DNA of 46,529 nucleotides from a virus. Below, piece after piece: positions 1-8,979 of the stretch. Under the pieces are notes generated by a model. That model worked only from the letters and a program-made list of their open reading frames with translations, ran no database searches and had not been told where the DNA came from. The translations under genes were made by a program, and so were the position numbers. How positions within the stretch are numbered: the stretch's first letter is position 1; each line of letters starts with the position of its first letter. The stretch lies in IMG/VR virus record IMGVR_UViG_3300026457_000025, positions 1 to 46,529 of that record; one strand, 5' to 3'.

Positions 1-891
1 GTTGTAGGCTATAGGGGCAGTGAATGTAGCCGTGTAAGCCTGATTGGTAGTGGAGGAATTACCCACTATTCCATCGAGTGCTCTATCAAGGTAATCTCCA
101 GCGCCCGTGTAAGTATTTTGACTTGTGGTGGAAACACTAATATTGTTCGGCGTCCAGTTGTTGCCGTTGTTCGAGCCGTCCTTGCCCAGCGTGGTCGCGG
201 TGTTAGACGAATTGTCCGCGAAATCGAGTTTGAACCCGTTGGTCCCGTAGGTGCCGGTGTACGCCTTGGGCACCCATACGCCTGTGGTGGCGTCGAATTG
301 GCCAAAGCTGGTGGGGTCTAGGGCTTGGCCATCCACCAGATGCACATCGGCCAGATAGGCATCGCAATAGCTATAGCCACTGGATCCCCATGTAGTCCCT
401 ATACGATTGTTTGAGTTCGCATAAATAAATCGACCAGTATCGTTTTGAGAGGGATAGACCGCCGTTGAAAAAGCTGTAACCCTAACCCCATTGACAAATA
501 GCCGATAGCGATTGCTGCTTGTTGCATTAGTTGTGTCCCATACAAGGACGAAGTGATACCAGGCAGAAGGATCGCGGAATACTTGGCTTGTGGTCAGTGC
601 AACATTGTAGCCAGGGTTTGTGACCGTAAAAGTATCGCCGGCATCAAACTGAATGTAAGTCGCGTAGGTCGATGACCCGTCGTAGCCAGAGAATAAACAG
701 CTTGTGGCTCCCAGTTTTGTCCGCTTGCACCACCATGAAAGTGTTGACGTTGTGTTGCTGGTGTTTGCGGATGAAACGGTGCGCCCGCAGTAGGCACTGT
801 CACTACTATTAAATCGTAAGCTCCTGCTAACGTTGTACCCTGTGCTTTGACCGCCTGCACCCAGTAATGCAGGATTATGAAAAATCGACAT
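1..891 (-). CDS. LamG/concanavalin-like tail adhesin, 3' end cut by window edge
   Basis: A frame open from the ATG at 891 to base 1 (297 codons, no stop), so the C-terminus lies outside the window. The middle reads like the laminin-G/ConA-like lectin proteins common at the tail ends of aquatic phages: WYHFVLVWD and RLFVNGVRV strands near residues 112-145, then LADVHLVDGQALDP, then GVWVPKAYTGTYGTNGF and GNNWTPNNISV. Such proteins probably bind surface glycans on the host. It is the last gene of the fibre cluster seen here, 15 bases downstream of its neighbour. The family assignment is from motif recognition; the host-binding role is inferred. Confidence 0.8.
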   Translation of the reverse strand, partial: MSIFHNPALLGAGGQSTGYNVSRSLRFNSSDSAYCGRTVSSANTSNTTSTLSWWCKRTKLGATSCLFSGYDGSSTYATYIQFDAGDTFTVTNPGYNVALTTSQVFRDPSAWYHFVLVWDTTNATSSNRYRLFVNGVRVTAFSTAVYPSQNDTGRFIYANSNNRIGTTWGSSGYSYCDAYLADVHLVDGQALDPTSFGQFDATTGVWVPKAYTGTYGTNGFKLDFADNSSNTATTLGKDGSNNGNNWTPNNISVSTTSQNTYTGAGDYLDRALDGIVGNSSTTNQAYTATFTAPIAYN

Positions 892-906
892 GATATAAAT
901 TCCTAA

Positions 907-1839
907 TCAAGAATAGTTAGCAGTAAACACAGTATGGATACTGGTGCTGCTACGAACCACATAATCTACGCGATCTACTGCATTAGCACTACTGGAAAGA
1001 GTAGGCGCTGCCCCTGCCGGGAAATCCCAGTAGCTTCCCCAGGTCACAGTTCGTCCGCCAGTTGCATCCTGCACTAGGAAGATAGATCCGCTTTGCCCTG
1101 CTGTCAAGTTCGTTGGGTTAGCAATAGATCGGTTGCCGCCAAGTGTAACCGTGAAGTTGCAATTAGCTGCAAAGTCAGGAGTAATAGTTGCACCATCTGT
1201 CAAAGTTCCAATTTCTGCAACAGCTCCATTCTTAACTGTTACAACACCGCTGGAGCCAACACTAAAACGCAGGCTGCCACCAGTAGCAATGCCAATCTGA
1301 TCAGCACCAGGGCTGTACAAACCTGTATTAACATCACCAGTAAACGTATAAGATGGTGCACCAGCAGTGCCTAAGTTATTAGAAAGCTGACCTGCGCTAC
1401 TAACACTAAACCTTAAAACACCAGCTGTACTGAACCCAAGTTCGTTAGCAGCAGGGTTATAGATGCCCGTATCAAGGTCTGCATCAAAGGTAATACTAGG
1501 AACTGCTGCACTACCACTTGGGAAATTTGCTCCTACGTTAACATAATCAGAACCAGCAAGGATAACACCGAAGAAATCAGCACCCGTACTTGGAGCCGAT
1601 GCAAAAATAATATTGCCACCACTTAAACGGAACCCTTCTGTACCGCTATCATCAGGACGCTGTACAACACCACCAACAGAAATTAAACATTGTTGGGAGT
1701 TTAACGGAGGTGGAACTGGAGCAGCCCCGTTAACACGTAAAGGAAAACTGGTAGTACTACTGTTAAACGATCCACTAATATCGTCAATATTCCGATAGGT
1801 AGGATATGCTACCTGCAGGTCGTTACCAAGATACGCCAC
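907..1839 (-). CDS. tail fibre protein with NTGLYSPGADQ-type repeats
   Basis: 310 aa. The N-terminal ~90 residues resemble the attachment-type domain of many cyanophage fibres (FPLRVNG, LISVGGVVQRPDD, FFGVILAGSDYVNVGA). Two internal repeats follow, about residues 115-150 (DTGIYNPAANELGFSTAG) and 163-200 (NTGLYSPGADQIGIATGG). The C-terminal part is a beta-rich pattern ending NYS. A third copy of this repeat is in the protein at 2559-2963. Probably a distal fibre subunit; which fibre cannot be told. Confidence 0.8.
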   Translation of the reverse strand: MAYLGNDLQVAYPTYRNIDDISGSFNSSTTSFPLRVNGAAPVPPPLNSQQCLISVGGVVQRPDDSGTEGFRLSGGNIIFASAPSTGADFFGVILAGSDYVNVGANFPSGSAAVPSITFDADLDTGIYNPAANELGFSTAGVLRFSVSSAGQLSNNLGTAGAPSYTFTGDVNTGLYSPGADQIGIATGGSLRFSVGSSGVVTVKNGAVAEIGTLTDGATITPDFAANCNFTVTLGGNRSIANPTNLTAGQSGSIFLVQDATGGRTVTWGSYWDFPAGAAPTLSSSANAVDRVDYVVRSSTSIHTVFTANYS

Positions 1840-1862
1840 AGTTTTTCTTTAGTCAATAATTG

Positions 1863-2210
1863 TTATTCTACTGGAGTTGTATTAGGACCAGCAGTAGAAG
1901 GTGCTTCAGGCCACTTGATCTGTTGTGGCTCATATCCTTTATAGGTTTGAGGAAGATCACGTAGGATTTGCCGATATCGTGACCACTCTCGTTGATCAAC
2001 CGTGCATCCTGTTGTCATGGTCCAATCGGTTTGCTCCAGCAGAACATCCCGTTTAATTCGGACTTCCTCCCAAGTGGCTGGTTCAGCTGCTACAGCTGCA
2101 TCATCAGCTTGCAGTTTACCTAATTGGAAATAGATGATCTTTAATTCAGCTTCTATTTCTTGTAAACGTTGTTCTAAAACTGCAATGCCGTAATTAGTTG
2201 TTAGGCCCAT
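1863..2210 (-). CDS. phage tail assembly chaperone-like protein
   Basis: 115 aa. A helical N-terminal half with heptad-like LEQRLQEIEAELKIIYFQL is followed by the signature RDVLLEQTDWTM...W..YRQILRDLPQTYKGY and a PxxIKWPEAP end. This matches the small tail-fibre assembly/chaperone family (RD-LL--SDWT...YRQ-LRD-P) found beside fibre genes. It starts 2 bases after the stop of 2213-2557, so the two are probably translated in series. A role in fibre folding or attachment is inferred from the family and position. Confidence 0.75.
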   Translation of the reverse strand: MGLTTNYGIAVLEQRLQEIEAELKIIYFQLGKLQADDAAVAAEPATWEEVRIKRDVLLEQTDWTMTTGCTVDQREWSRYRQILRDLPQTYKGYEPQQIKWPEAPSTAGPNTTPVE

Positions 2211-2212
2211 TG

Positions 2213-2557
2213 TTATGGCGTTTGCTCAAGGTAGCTAACAACAACATCAAGAGCTGATGCTGTATCAGAACGCGCCTGTAATTTATCGCCTGACTGCAAA
2301 ATAACTTTATTACCGTTGACCAATTCTAAGGAGGAACCCGCAGGCACTGGTGCGTTCCGAATTAAGTAAACATCGTCACCACTGTTTCGGTTTAAATAAA
2401 CATCAACATTGGCACTGCTTCCAGTCTTATTGGAAACTAGAACACTGAGGATGATCAGTGTTGCAGTGCCACCTGACGTAACGACAACAGCAGTCGGATC
2501 TGTAATGACAGCAGTAACCAGACTGGATTTGGTGTCGTTTTTAAACGTATTTGCCAT
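2213..2557 (-). CDS. small beta-rich virion protein
   Basis: 114 aa, no charged extension, alternating hydrophobic strands: TATLIILSVLVSNKT, NVDVYLNRN, DDVYLIRNAPVPAGSSLEL, NKVILQSGDKLQ and a C-terminal SYLEQ. This IRNAPVPAGSSLE/GDKL arrangement recurs in small structural proteins of aquatic phages that sit among fibre genes. It is 1 base from the next fibre gene upstream. Exact role unknown. Confidence 0.7.
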   Translation of the reverse strand: MANTFKNDTKSSLVTAVITDPTAVVVTSGGTATLIILSVLVSNKTGSSANVDVYLNRNSGDDVYLIRNAPVPAGSSLELVNGNKVILQSGDKLQARSDTASALDVVVSYLEQTP

Positions 2558-2558
2558 G

Positions 2559-2963
2559 TCAACCTAAGGCAACAATAAGAGGAATGTTGTCAACGTTTGT
2601 GAACGAACCGCTAACTGTCAAGCTACCGGCAATCGAAACGTTCCCGCTAAACAGTGCGGTACCTGATGAATCTATTGTAACGCGGGCAACACCACCCGTT
2701 ACGATAGAGATTTGGTCAGGACCACTGCTCAGTAAGCCTGTATTGGGATCATTTGCAAACTTCAAGGCACAGCTTGACAGGCTGCCTGGTGAGAGGCGCA
2801 TGTTGGTGCCATCCTCCCGGAGGAGAGGAAAGCCACCAGCACTTACACCATCATGAACAACACAAATGTTCTGTGATGTATCAACGGTAACTTCACCTAA
2901 GGCACCAATAAAGCCAGCTGTTTCAGCTGTTGTGCCTCTTCTGAACTGTACTTGTGTTGACAT
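2559..2963 (-). CDS. tail fibre protein with Mtd-type N-terminal domain
   Basis: 134 aa. Residues 5-50 (VQFRRGTTAETAGF, GALGEVTVDT, VVHDG, GGFPLL) match the N-terminal domain of phage receptor-binding proteins of the major-tropism-determinant type. Residues 68-105 carry one NTGLLSSGPDQISIVTGG repeat like the protein at 907-1839. The end is a short strand-rich region. Short for a fibre, so perhaps a tip or spacer subunit. Confidence 0.78.
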   Translation of the reverse strand: MSTQVQFRRGTTAETAGFIGALGEVTVDTSQNICVVHDGVSAGGFPLLREDGTNMRLSPGSLSSCALKFANDPNTGLLSSGPDQISIVTGGVARVTIDSSGTALFSGNVSIAGSLTVSGSFTNVDNIPLIVALG

Positions 2964-2967
2964 AGTT

Positions 2968-4407
2968 TTATCCTAATGCAATTGCAATTGCAGTAGCAAA
3001 GTCCTGAGTAGCGGCAGTACCTGTTTCATCAGGCAGCGTAAATGTGCGATCAGCCGTTGGATTTGCTGGAGCTAATACCGTTTCAAAGGCATCAACACCA
3101 GAACCTTCAAAGGTGATGCCAGAAGAATCCAGAACAATGCTGTTAGCTGTACCAACAGCCTTAACATAAATAGCATCTGAAGTTAACGAAAGTAAACCCG
3201 CAACTGTTGTGGTTGTACTGCCTAATGCAACAGATGTTGAACCAAGCGTAAAGCTGGAGTTCTGCAGTTGGCTGTTGGGAATGGCGCTGGTGCCAAACTC
3301 ACCTGTGCTGCTGTTGTAGGTTAAACCGGAACCAACAGCAACACTGAAGTGAGCGCGTGCTTCGCTAGCAGATGGACCTGTGTATGTAATAACGCCAGTG
3401 GTGTTGTTATAGCTAAGAGAACCATCACCACCGCTGTCTGTAACGCTAATTGCCAGGCGGGAGCGGGTATTGGTGTAATAAAGATTGGTGTTCTCAGGAA
3501 CAACGCTGGTATCTAAAGTTGTTGCAACAGCTTGATTACTGACATTACCTAAAAAGATACGTCCACTATTGAGGTTGGGAGTAGCGTTAGTACGACCCGG
3601 ACCAAGAACAAGAACACGACCATTAACACCAACATCAGTAACCTTACCGATGTTTTGAATTAAGTTTCCCTCTCCAGTTGGAGGCGTTGTTGTAAACGTA
3701 CCTGGTGTTGTGCCGACATAAATTGTCTGGCCAACAGTGTAAGTACTGGTATCAATTTGTTTTGCAATACCAATAGCAACAACACTGCCGTTATTGCCAC
3801 TAGGAATCTGCTCATAGGCCAGGCCAATGGCTGGCATCTTGGCAGGATTACTGGCGTCAGCAGGGGCTACAAGCGGACGGCCGGAGGCATAACCTGCAAT
3901 GTAAACTGGAGTACCACGAGGAATGGCAGAGCCAGTTTCATTACGAACTAGCTCAATGATGGTGGCAGCAGGGCCAACGTCATAAGCAGGAGAGTTACCA
4001 AGAGCAACAGCTGTTGTAATACCAAACGCATCAATAATGTTAATAACACTATTGGTTAACGAGGCATTTGGAATATTTGCTAAAGAATATTGGCCAGTGC
4101 TGCTGTTATAAGTAATACCCGTTGCTGTTGATGCGCTAAACAACCCACGAACAACAGAGTCGGTAACCTGAGTAAAGGTAAAGGCGCCAGTACTGGAGTT
4201 ATAAGTTAAGCTTCCAAGTCCAGTATTAGGAGCTGGATTTGTCGTTGATAACGAGATAGACCCGCGTGCACGAGTATCTGTGTAGTAAAGATTAGTACCT
4301 TCTGCTAGATCAGTTGTAGTATTACCAGCAAGATCAAGCTTATCTGTAGGAGTATTGACCTCCTGAAAATAACCGTTGACTAATGCTAGGGCTTTACGTG
4401 TTGCCAT
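2968..4407 (-). CDS. large tail fibre with LYYTDTRAR and TYNSSTG repeats
   Basis: 479 aa. Repeats of the cyanophage fibre type: TNLYYTDTRAR near residue 39 and TNLYYTNTRSRLAIS near residue 300, alternating with LTYNSSTGAFTF, ITYNSSTGQYSL, LSYNNTTGVITY and LTYNSSTGEFG. A non-repeat insert (about residues 150-270: IPRGTPVYIAGYASGRPLVAPADASNPAKM...) resembles head domains of other phage structural proteins. Likely a trimeric fibre shaft plus head. Confidence 0.82.
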   Translation of the reverse strand: MATRKALALVNGYFQEVNTPTDKLDLAGNTTTDLAEGTNLYYTDTRARGSISLSTTNPAPNTGLGSLTYNSSTGAFTFTQVTDSVVRGLFSASTATGITYNSSTGQYSLANIPNASLTNSVINIIDAFGITTAVALGNSPAYDVGPAATIIELVRNETGSAIPRGTPVYIAGYASGRPLVAPADASNPAKMPAIGLAYEQIPSGNNGSVVAIGIAKQIDTSTYTVGQTIYVGTTPGTFTTTPPTGEGNLIQNIGKVTDVGVNGRVLVLGPGRTNATPNLNSGRIFLGNVSNQAVATTLDTSVVPENTNLYYTNTRSRLAISVTDSGGDGSLSYNNTTGVITYTGPSASEARAHFSVAVGSGLTYNSSTGEFGTSAIPNSQLQNSSFTLGSTSVALGSTTTTVAGLLSLTSDAIYVKAVGTANSIVLDSSGITFEGSGVDAFETVLAPANPTADRTFTLPDETGTAATQDFATAIAIALG

Positions 4408-4411
4408 CTTA

Positions 4412-4939
4412 TTAGCTCAGAAGGATAGGAACTTCGGGTTTAATGCAGAGTTGGGCAGTGCTTCCTGCCTCTCCAACCCGCGTAACAAATTGACCTGCTG
4501 TAGAAGGCGGCGTCAAGGTAATGGATCCTGCACTGGCAGCAGATAAGAAATAAATTTCACCTTCATTCAAGCCAGAAACTGACAAAACTCCACCAACTTG
4601 AATAGTAATTGTTAGGCCAGTGCCTTTATTTTCTTTTGCAAATCCAAGGACAGTTGCTTGATCTACCGTGCCACTAGCAATTGCTTTATAAACTTTTCCG
4701 TCTGCAGAGCTAACATAAACAGCTTGACCTTGTACTAATGTTTCTCCTGCAATCAGATCAATCTCCAGGCTACCTGCACGCCTGGTAGGAAAACCTTCTT
4801 TTAAATCAATGAGAGCATCGACAAGACCACGGTAGTTTGGTGCATAAGGTTCTCGTGCCATTGTTACACCTTCTCCAATCATCAGGTCAACAAGGACCGC
4901 CAGAGCACCTTCAATATTAGGTTCGTATCCGGTAGCCAC
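4412..4939 (-). CDS. beta-rich structural protein of the fibre cluster
   Basis: 175 aa. A helical N-terminus (IEGALAVLVDLMIGEG, LVDALIDLKEGF) is followed by a small beta domain: GETLVQGQAVYVSSADGKVYKA, TVLGFAKENKG, IQVGGVLSVSGLNEGEIYFLS, TPPSTAGQFVTRVGEA and IKPEVPILLS. This domain recurs at the ends of phage fibre and decoration proteins. It is the first gene of its transcription direction after the divergent region 4940-5012, so it may be read from its own promoter. Confidence 0.72.
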   Translation of the reverse strand: MATGYEPNIEGALAVLVDLMIGEGVTMAREPYAPNYRGLVDALIDLKEGFPTRRAGSLEIDLIAGETLVQGQAVYVSSADGKVYKAIASGTVDQATVLGFAKENKGTGLTITIQVGGVLSVSGLNEGEIYFLSAASAGSITLTPPSTAGQFVTRVGEAGSTAQLCIKPEVPILLS

Positions 4940-4960
4940 AAATTAGCCCTGCCTTAAATG

Positions 4961-4991
4961 TTATTCTAATTCGTTAAACCCTTTAGAATAA
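4961..4991. promoter_or_regulatory. palindromic divergent promoter region
   Basis: A perfect 9-base inverted repeat, TTATTCTAA (4961-4969) and TTAGAATAA (4983-4991), lies in the 73-base gap between two divergent genes. Each arm contains a TAGAAT -10-like hexamer pointing outward (plus 4984-4989; minus 4968-4963). I see no good -35 hexamers. Read either as back-to-back -10 boxes or as an operator. Confidence 0.5.
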
Positions 4992-5012
4992 GTAGAGGAA
5001 AAAATTCTGTAG

Positions 5013-5261
5013 ATGACACCTGAGGTAATCATTGCAGCCATTACCGCAGGGCTTGCGGCATTTACTGGGTTGTCAAAATCGCTTTCAACCTTTAACGAAC
5101 GGATTAATGCCAGGTTTGAAAAGATTGAAAATAACTATGACCGCCTAGAGAACACGATCATTCGTGATTACGTTCTTAAGCAAGATTTTCTCAGAGAGAT
5201 GCAAGCTGTTCATCAGAAACTTGATCGCATCTGGGACCATATGATGAACCACAAGATTTAA
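5013..5261 (+). CDS. small membrane-anchored coiled-coil protein, only rightward gene in the late arm
   Basis: 82 aa. One hydrophobic segment (VIIAAITAGLAAFTGL, residues 5-20) is followed by a charged, probably coiled-coil region (RFEKIENNYDRLENTIIRDYVL, then DFLREMQAVHQKLDRIWDHMM). Size and layout suit a small holin- or spanin-like accessory, but no family is certain. It runs against all neighbours, from the palindromic region at 4961-4991, and its TAA stop interlocks with the opposing gene's stop (5258-5261). Confidence 0.7.
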   Translation: MTPEVIIAAITAGLAAFTGLSKSLSTFNERINARFEKIENNYDRLENTIIRDYVLKQDFLREMQAVHQKLDRIWDHMMNHKI

Positions 5262-5680
5262 ACAGCAACCCAACTAGCACTGGTGCTGTTATAGATATAG
5301 AGACCTGGAGCAGACTTGTCGTAGTGAAGCTGACCATCAACGGGGCTGCTTGGGAAACCGCTAGCTGACGTGGACACTACAGCTTTAGGCAACCGCCAGG
5401 TGCTGCCGTCATACACCTTAAAGATCTGCGTGCTTGCTGTATCTAACCAGCTTTCCCCTTTTGAAAGAGAAGTGTAACCAGTAGGTACAGCGTTAGGAGC
5501 AGTGTTGCCAACATGGATGGGGCCAACCTTAATGAGGTTGGGTGTTCCCGCGTTATCACGGAAGTACAGGCCAGGCTCAGTAGCGTTGTAATTGAGCGCA
5601 AGTTCTGCATCACCTAAACGACTGGGAAACACCCTGTCATAAAGAAGACTAGAACGTAAACGTAGGATTTGAACTGCCAT
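5258..5680 (-). CDS. short tail fibre/adhesin protein
   Basis: 140 aa. The N-terminus (LRLRSSLLYDRVFPSRLGDAELALNYN, EPGLYFRDNAG) and the middle motif GESWLDTASTQIFKVYDGSTWRLP match short fibre modules of aquatic phages. It ends with a second such module (GQLHYDKSAPGLYIYN, SASWVAV). Two bases separate it from the 790-aa gene upstream. Confidence 0.75.
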   Translation of the reverse strand: MAVQILRLRSSLLYDRVFPSRLGDAELALNYNATEPGLYFRDNAGTPNLIKVGPIHVGNTAPNAVPTGYTSLSKGESWLDTASTQIFKVYDGSTWRLPKAVVSTSASGFPSSPVDGQLHYDKSAPGLYIYNSTSASWVAV

Positions 5681-5682
5681 GT

Positions 5683-8055
5683 TTAGTTATTCAGATAAAC
5701 GCCACAATCAATCTGTGTAAAGGGCGGTGTTGTCGGTACACCGTTGACATATGTACCGCAGTCTAGAACATCTGGTGTTCTTGTTCCTGTAGCAGGATTG
5801 TAATCAAGTGGAGTTCCATTTAAGTAGGTACCGCAATCAATCTCACCAAAGCGGAAGTCAGAGCTGTAGTCTGTTAATGGTTGATCAAGCATACCAAATT
5901 TGGCAGTCTTGATCAGGTCCATATCAATGTTGAGCATCTTCTGCATGACCGTCAACATTGTGTTGGTAACGTTTAACGGAGTGCCTGTAAAGCTAAAGCG
6001 ATCACTATTGGGATCATTGGGATCGTATTGAGCATTGCGGCGGATGTTATCTGTCACCAGCTGAGTCACCAGGTTGGGGTCATAGTTACCTACCTGTGTT
6101 GGCTGGTTGCGGTCCCCACTGATGGATTTAGCGCCAGTCCAGGGCATCCCGTAGCCCATCATTTGCAAGCGTTCAGCCGATACCCGAAGCCGTTCATTCT
6201 CTTTCTCTAGACGCTTGAGGAAGATTTCAATGGACTCACCAGCTGGCGGGTCATTGGGTTCAAGCAACCAAGTGCCAATATATTCGTGTGGTTTTAAGTT
6301 GGTTACTTTGCAATAACCACCCGTTGTTTGACTAAAGGGATAGATAATAACAAAGTTATTAGCATCAATAATCTGACTAACAATATACTCACCAGTAAGA
6401 GCATTTCCGCTTGTAAACTCAACATTAACGCGGGTATTTAAGCCTAAACCGTGAGGCTCATCCGTTGTAATCGTGATGTTAGGACCTGATTGTGTGTAGC
6501 GTCCGCTCAGGTTTAAGGGATCATTCCCTTCATCATGAACAATGGACCACATGGCAGCATAAATATGTTTACACCACCGCAGTTGATAGTACGCCAGTAA
6601 AGGTCTAGACTGCTCAGCACTATCTTCATATGTGGGAAGCTGATAAAAATTATTGATTACAACATAGCCAAAATCTGAATAAACACCAACATCATCTCTG
6701 GTTTCAATCAGATTGCCATCACGATCTAATCGGTAACCAGGTCGAACCGACCCTGCAAGTGTATTAGGAAACTTGCGACGCTCCTGCTCTTTATAAAAAT
6801 CAAATGTTTCCCGCTTTAAATAGTCTTGGCAAGTGCATTGATAACGTATCTCTGTTGTTAGAAACCGGCCTACAGTAAATCCTCGATGAGCAGGAACAAC
6901 TGTCTTTGGCACGCCTTGACTGGTGTTAGATGGAAGATTAGTAACTGGATCAAATAAACGCGTTCCATAACTATCATCACGTTGGAACAACACTTCATTG
7001 GTTGATAAATCAACACCAGTAACGGTATAGCCGACATAATCATCATAGTTATATCCACGGATTCTGCGATTAACAACCAATCCACCAGATGTAACGCCGC
7101 TGCTTAAAGTTGTAATGGTGAACTGAGTACTATTTAAAACAGTTACTGTGTACAAACCAGAGGTTACTGCACCGCTGGTTACAGCCACAAACACTTCATT
7201 TCCGCTGGCAAGTCCATGGGCAGCAGTGCAGGTTACGGTGACTGTAGATCCTGCTCGTGAGTAGGTGGAAAAGATGCCAGGGTCACGCTCAATAACCCTG
7301 TCTACCAGGCGCTCACCGGCAAAGAAGGTCACTGGTGTTAGGATAGAGCGTAGACGCACCCGTTGCTGAACCCAGTTTGGATCTGTAAACGTGGTGACCT
7401 TAAAGAGCGTTACATTGCCACTGGTACTAATTGAGCTTGCTGCTGTACAAGTAAAGGTATTGGTTGTGGTGCTAGTAATGGTTAACGTGGCATCAAGTGC
7501 TGCGCCACTGCTGAAATCCAGATAGATAGAATCACCAACTTTATACCCATGCTCAACGCTCGTAATTGTTAAGGTCGTCCCACTTTGTAAATAAGTTCCA
7601 TTCTTTGCTGCTTGCATGTAGCGCACAGCAAGAATAGGTAAACCAAAGTTATAAAAATTAAATGAGTTGGCATCACGCACACCAACCATTTGCTCTCCAA
7701 TCTCGCTATGTGTACTTGGAAAAGTAAACATTCGAGCAGGAATAAATACTCCAGGGAACTGCTGAAATGCGCAGTACATCCTGAAGTCACCACGGGTATT
7801 GCGGCCTGTTGCTCCGCTTCCCAAATAAGTTTGGGTTAGCGTGTACAGCTCATAACCACGCCTCCAGCGGTTCCACATGGAGTCATGATTGTAGAAACGA
7901 ATTCGACTGACCTGATTACGATCAGCCGGTTCAAAATCAAACGGATTAGTATCTATTCCTAATTGATATTTAGTTGGTTTTTTATTGATCTTGTCGGAGA
8001 AGTTTTTGAAACTACTATCGAATCTTCCACCAAAACTATCTTTACGCCTAGGCAT
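5683..8055 (-). CDS. large tail/baseplate-like protein with FCCH-type repeats and a SWIM-like Cys/His set
   Basis: 790 aa. Three beta repeats of the form HG-x-G-x-V...SG...Y-V...T-FT...TSG lie at about residues 160-220, 270-328 and 525-585 (the FCCH-like repeat seen in phage structural proteins). Between the second and third is a CxC (C407, C409) with ...CKH (C495, H497), the order of a SWIM zinc finger but with an unusually long spacer of 85 residues. A helical segment follows (ESIEIFLKRLEKENERLRVSAERL). The C-terminus has three near-identical repeats: IDCGTYLNG, LDCGTYVNG, IDCGVYLNN. Probably a large virion hub or adsorption protein; no family name is certain. Confidence 0.75.
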   Translation of the reverse strand: MPRRKDSFGGRFDSSFKNFSDKINKKPTKYQLGIDTNPFDFEPADRNQVSRIRFYNHDSMWNRWRRGYELYTLTQTYLGSGATGRNTRGDFRMYCAFQQFPGVFIPARMFTFPSTHSEIGEQMVGVRDANSFNFYNFGLPILAVRYMQAAKNGTYLQSGTTLTITSVEHGYKVGDSIYLDFSSGAALDATLTITSTTTNTFTCTAASSISTSGNVTLFKVTTFTDPNWVQQRVRLRSILTPVTFFAGERLVDRVIERDPGIFSTYSRAGSTVTVTCTAAHGLASGNEVFVAVTSGAVTSGLYTVTVLNSTQFTITTLSSGVTSGGLVVNRRIRGYNYDDYVGYTVTGVDLSTNEVLFQRDDSYGTRLFDPVTNLPSNTSQGVPKTVVPAHRGFTVGRFLTTEIRYQCTCQDYLKRETFDFYKEQERRKFPNTLAGSVRPGYRLDRDGNLIETRDDVGVYSDFGYVVINNFYQLPTYEDSAEQSRPLLAYYQLRWCKHIYAAMWSIVHDEGNDPLNLSGRYTQSGPNITITTDEPHGLGLNTRVNVEFTSGNALTGEYIVSQIIDANNFVIIYPFSQTTGGYCKVTNLKPHEYIGTWLLEPNDPPAGESIEIFLKRLEKENERLRVSAERLQMMGYGMPWTGAKSISGDRNQPTQVGNYDPNLVTQLVTDNIRRNAQYDPNDPNSDRFSFTGTPLNVTNTMLTVMQKMLNIDMDLIKTAKFGMLDQPLTDYSSDFRFGEIDCGTYLNGTPLDYNPATGTRTPDVLDCGTYVNGVPTTPPFTQIDCGVYLNN

Positions 8056-8203
8056 TTAAAGATAACCCTTCGCGGGGATCTCCTGGATAAGGATAATCTA
8101 CTTCTTTTATACCCATCATGCGTCGCCAGTGATTGGCCATTTGCACAGCAAGTGACCAATTCAAACGATTTTGTTCTTTTGACCAGGATTCAATATCCTT
8201 CAC
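8048..8203 (-). CDS. small hypothetical protein filling the gap before the 790-aa gene
   Basis: About 51 aa from a GTG at 8203, two bases past the stop of 8206-8979. A TTG at 8209 or an ATG at 8230 would also be possible. Trp- and Arg-containing: KDIESWSKEQNRLNWSL, ANHWRRMMG, then VDYPYPGDPREGL. It overlaps the next start by 8 bases, as many pairs here do, which supports a real gene. No family recognised. Confidence 0.55.
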   Translation of the reverse strand: MKDIESWSKEQNRLNWSLAVQMANHWRRMMGIKEVDYPYPGDPREGLSLNA

Positions 8204-8205
8204 GA

Positions 8206-8979
8206 TCAATAGAAGCCGCCTTGCACACAAACATAGAAACCGTTGGTCAGTGCTGTAGTACCGCTAACAGCTGCATAGAGGGCTTGCCCACGCTCCATTA
8301 CCAGACCGCGCATCTTGGGCGACACTTCGTTGTTTGCAGAACCGAAGTTGGCACCAGCATGGGGCACAGGGTGGTTGATCAGAGGCAGCACTTCATTGAG
8401 CGTTAAGCTATAAGTTTGGCTAGCAGCAACAGCAGGAACGCTGACAGTAAAGATAGGGAAGAACTGGTTGGTGTTGGTAATAGAAGAAGTACCAACCACA
8501 TAAAAACAAATGTCAATGGGTTGATAAACATTGACGTTACCAGACGTTGTTAATGTGCCAGCGCTGGTAACAGTGAAGTTTGTGGAAGTAACAGCAGTGA
8601 CAACAGCAGTTTCATCAACAGCTGTACCACTGGTGTAATCCAAATAAACGGATTGACCAACTTTTAAGTTGTGGTTTGCCAGGGTAACAACCACAGAGGT
8701 GGTACCGGTTTGATCGTAGGTACCAGCTGCAGGAGATGCTGCATCCAAGAACACATTACGTTCTTTGGTATAACGCAGCCAGATCTCATCAACGTAGGCG
8801 CCGCTAATCGAAGTATCTGTTAAGGAGCTATCAACATCAAGAACGTTGGTTGCGTTACCCACAGCTGTTGGGATCAAGCTTGTGGAAAACAATTGGCCAG
8901 AAGCAACAGTTAATAGAGTGCTGTTGAGAAATGGCCGGTCAATCATTGCCGGCTGTTTATTGGTAGAAGAACTAGCCAT
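8206..8979 (-). CDS. virion structural protein with one FCCH-like repeat
   Basis: 257 aa. Residues about 85-145 carry one copy of the beta repeat also found three times in the 790-aa protein (HNLKVGQSVYLDYTSG...TNFTVTSAGTLTTSGNV). The N-terminal part has YVDEIWLRYTKE and the C-terminal part YSLTLNEVLPLINHPVPHAG. Abundant Thr/Ser/Val fits an extracellular beta protein. Probably a tail or decoration subunit. Confidence 0.68.
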   Translation of the reverse strand: MASSSTNKQPAMIDRPFLNSTLLTVASGQLFSTSLIPTAVGNATNVLDVDSSLTDTSISGAYVDEIWLRYTKERNVFLDAASPAAGTYDQTGTTSVVVTLANHNLKVGQSVYLDYTSGTAVDETAVVTAVTSTNFTVTSAGTLTTSGNVNVYQPIDICFYVVGTSSITNTNQFFPIFTVSVPAVAASQTYSLTLNEVLPLINHPVPHAGANFGSANNEVSPKMRGLVMERGQALYAAVSGTTALTNGFYVCVQGGFY

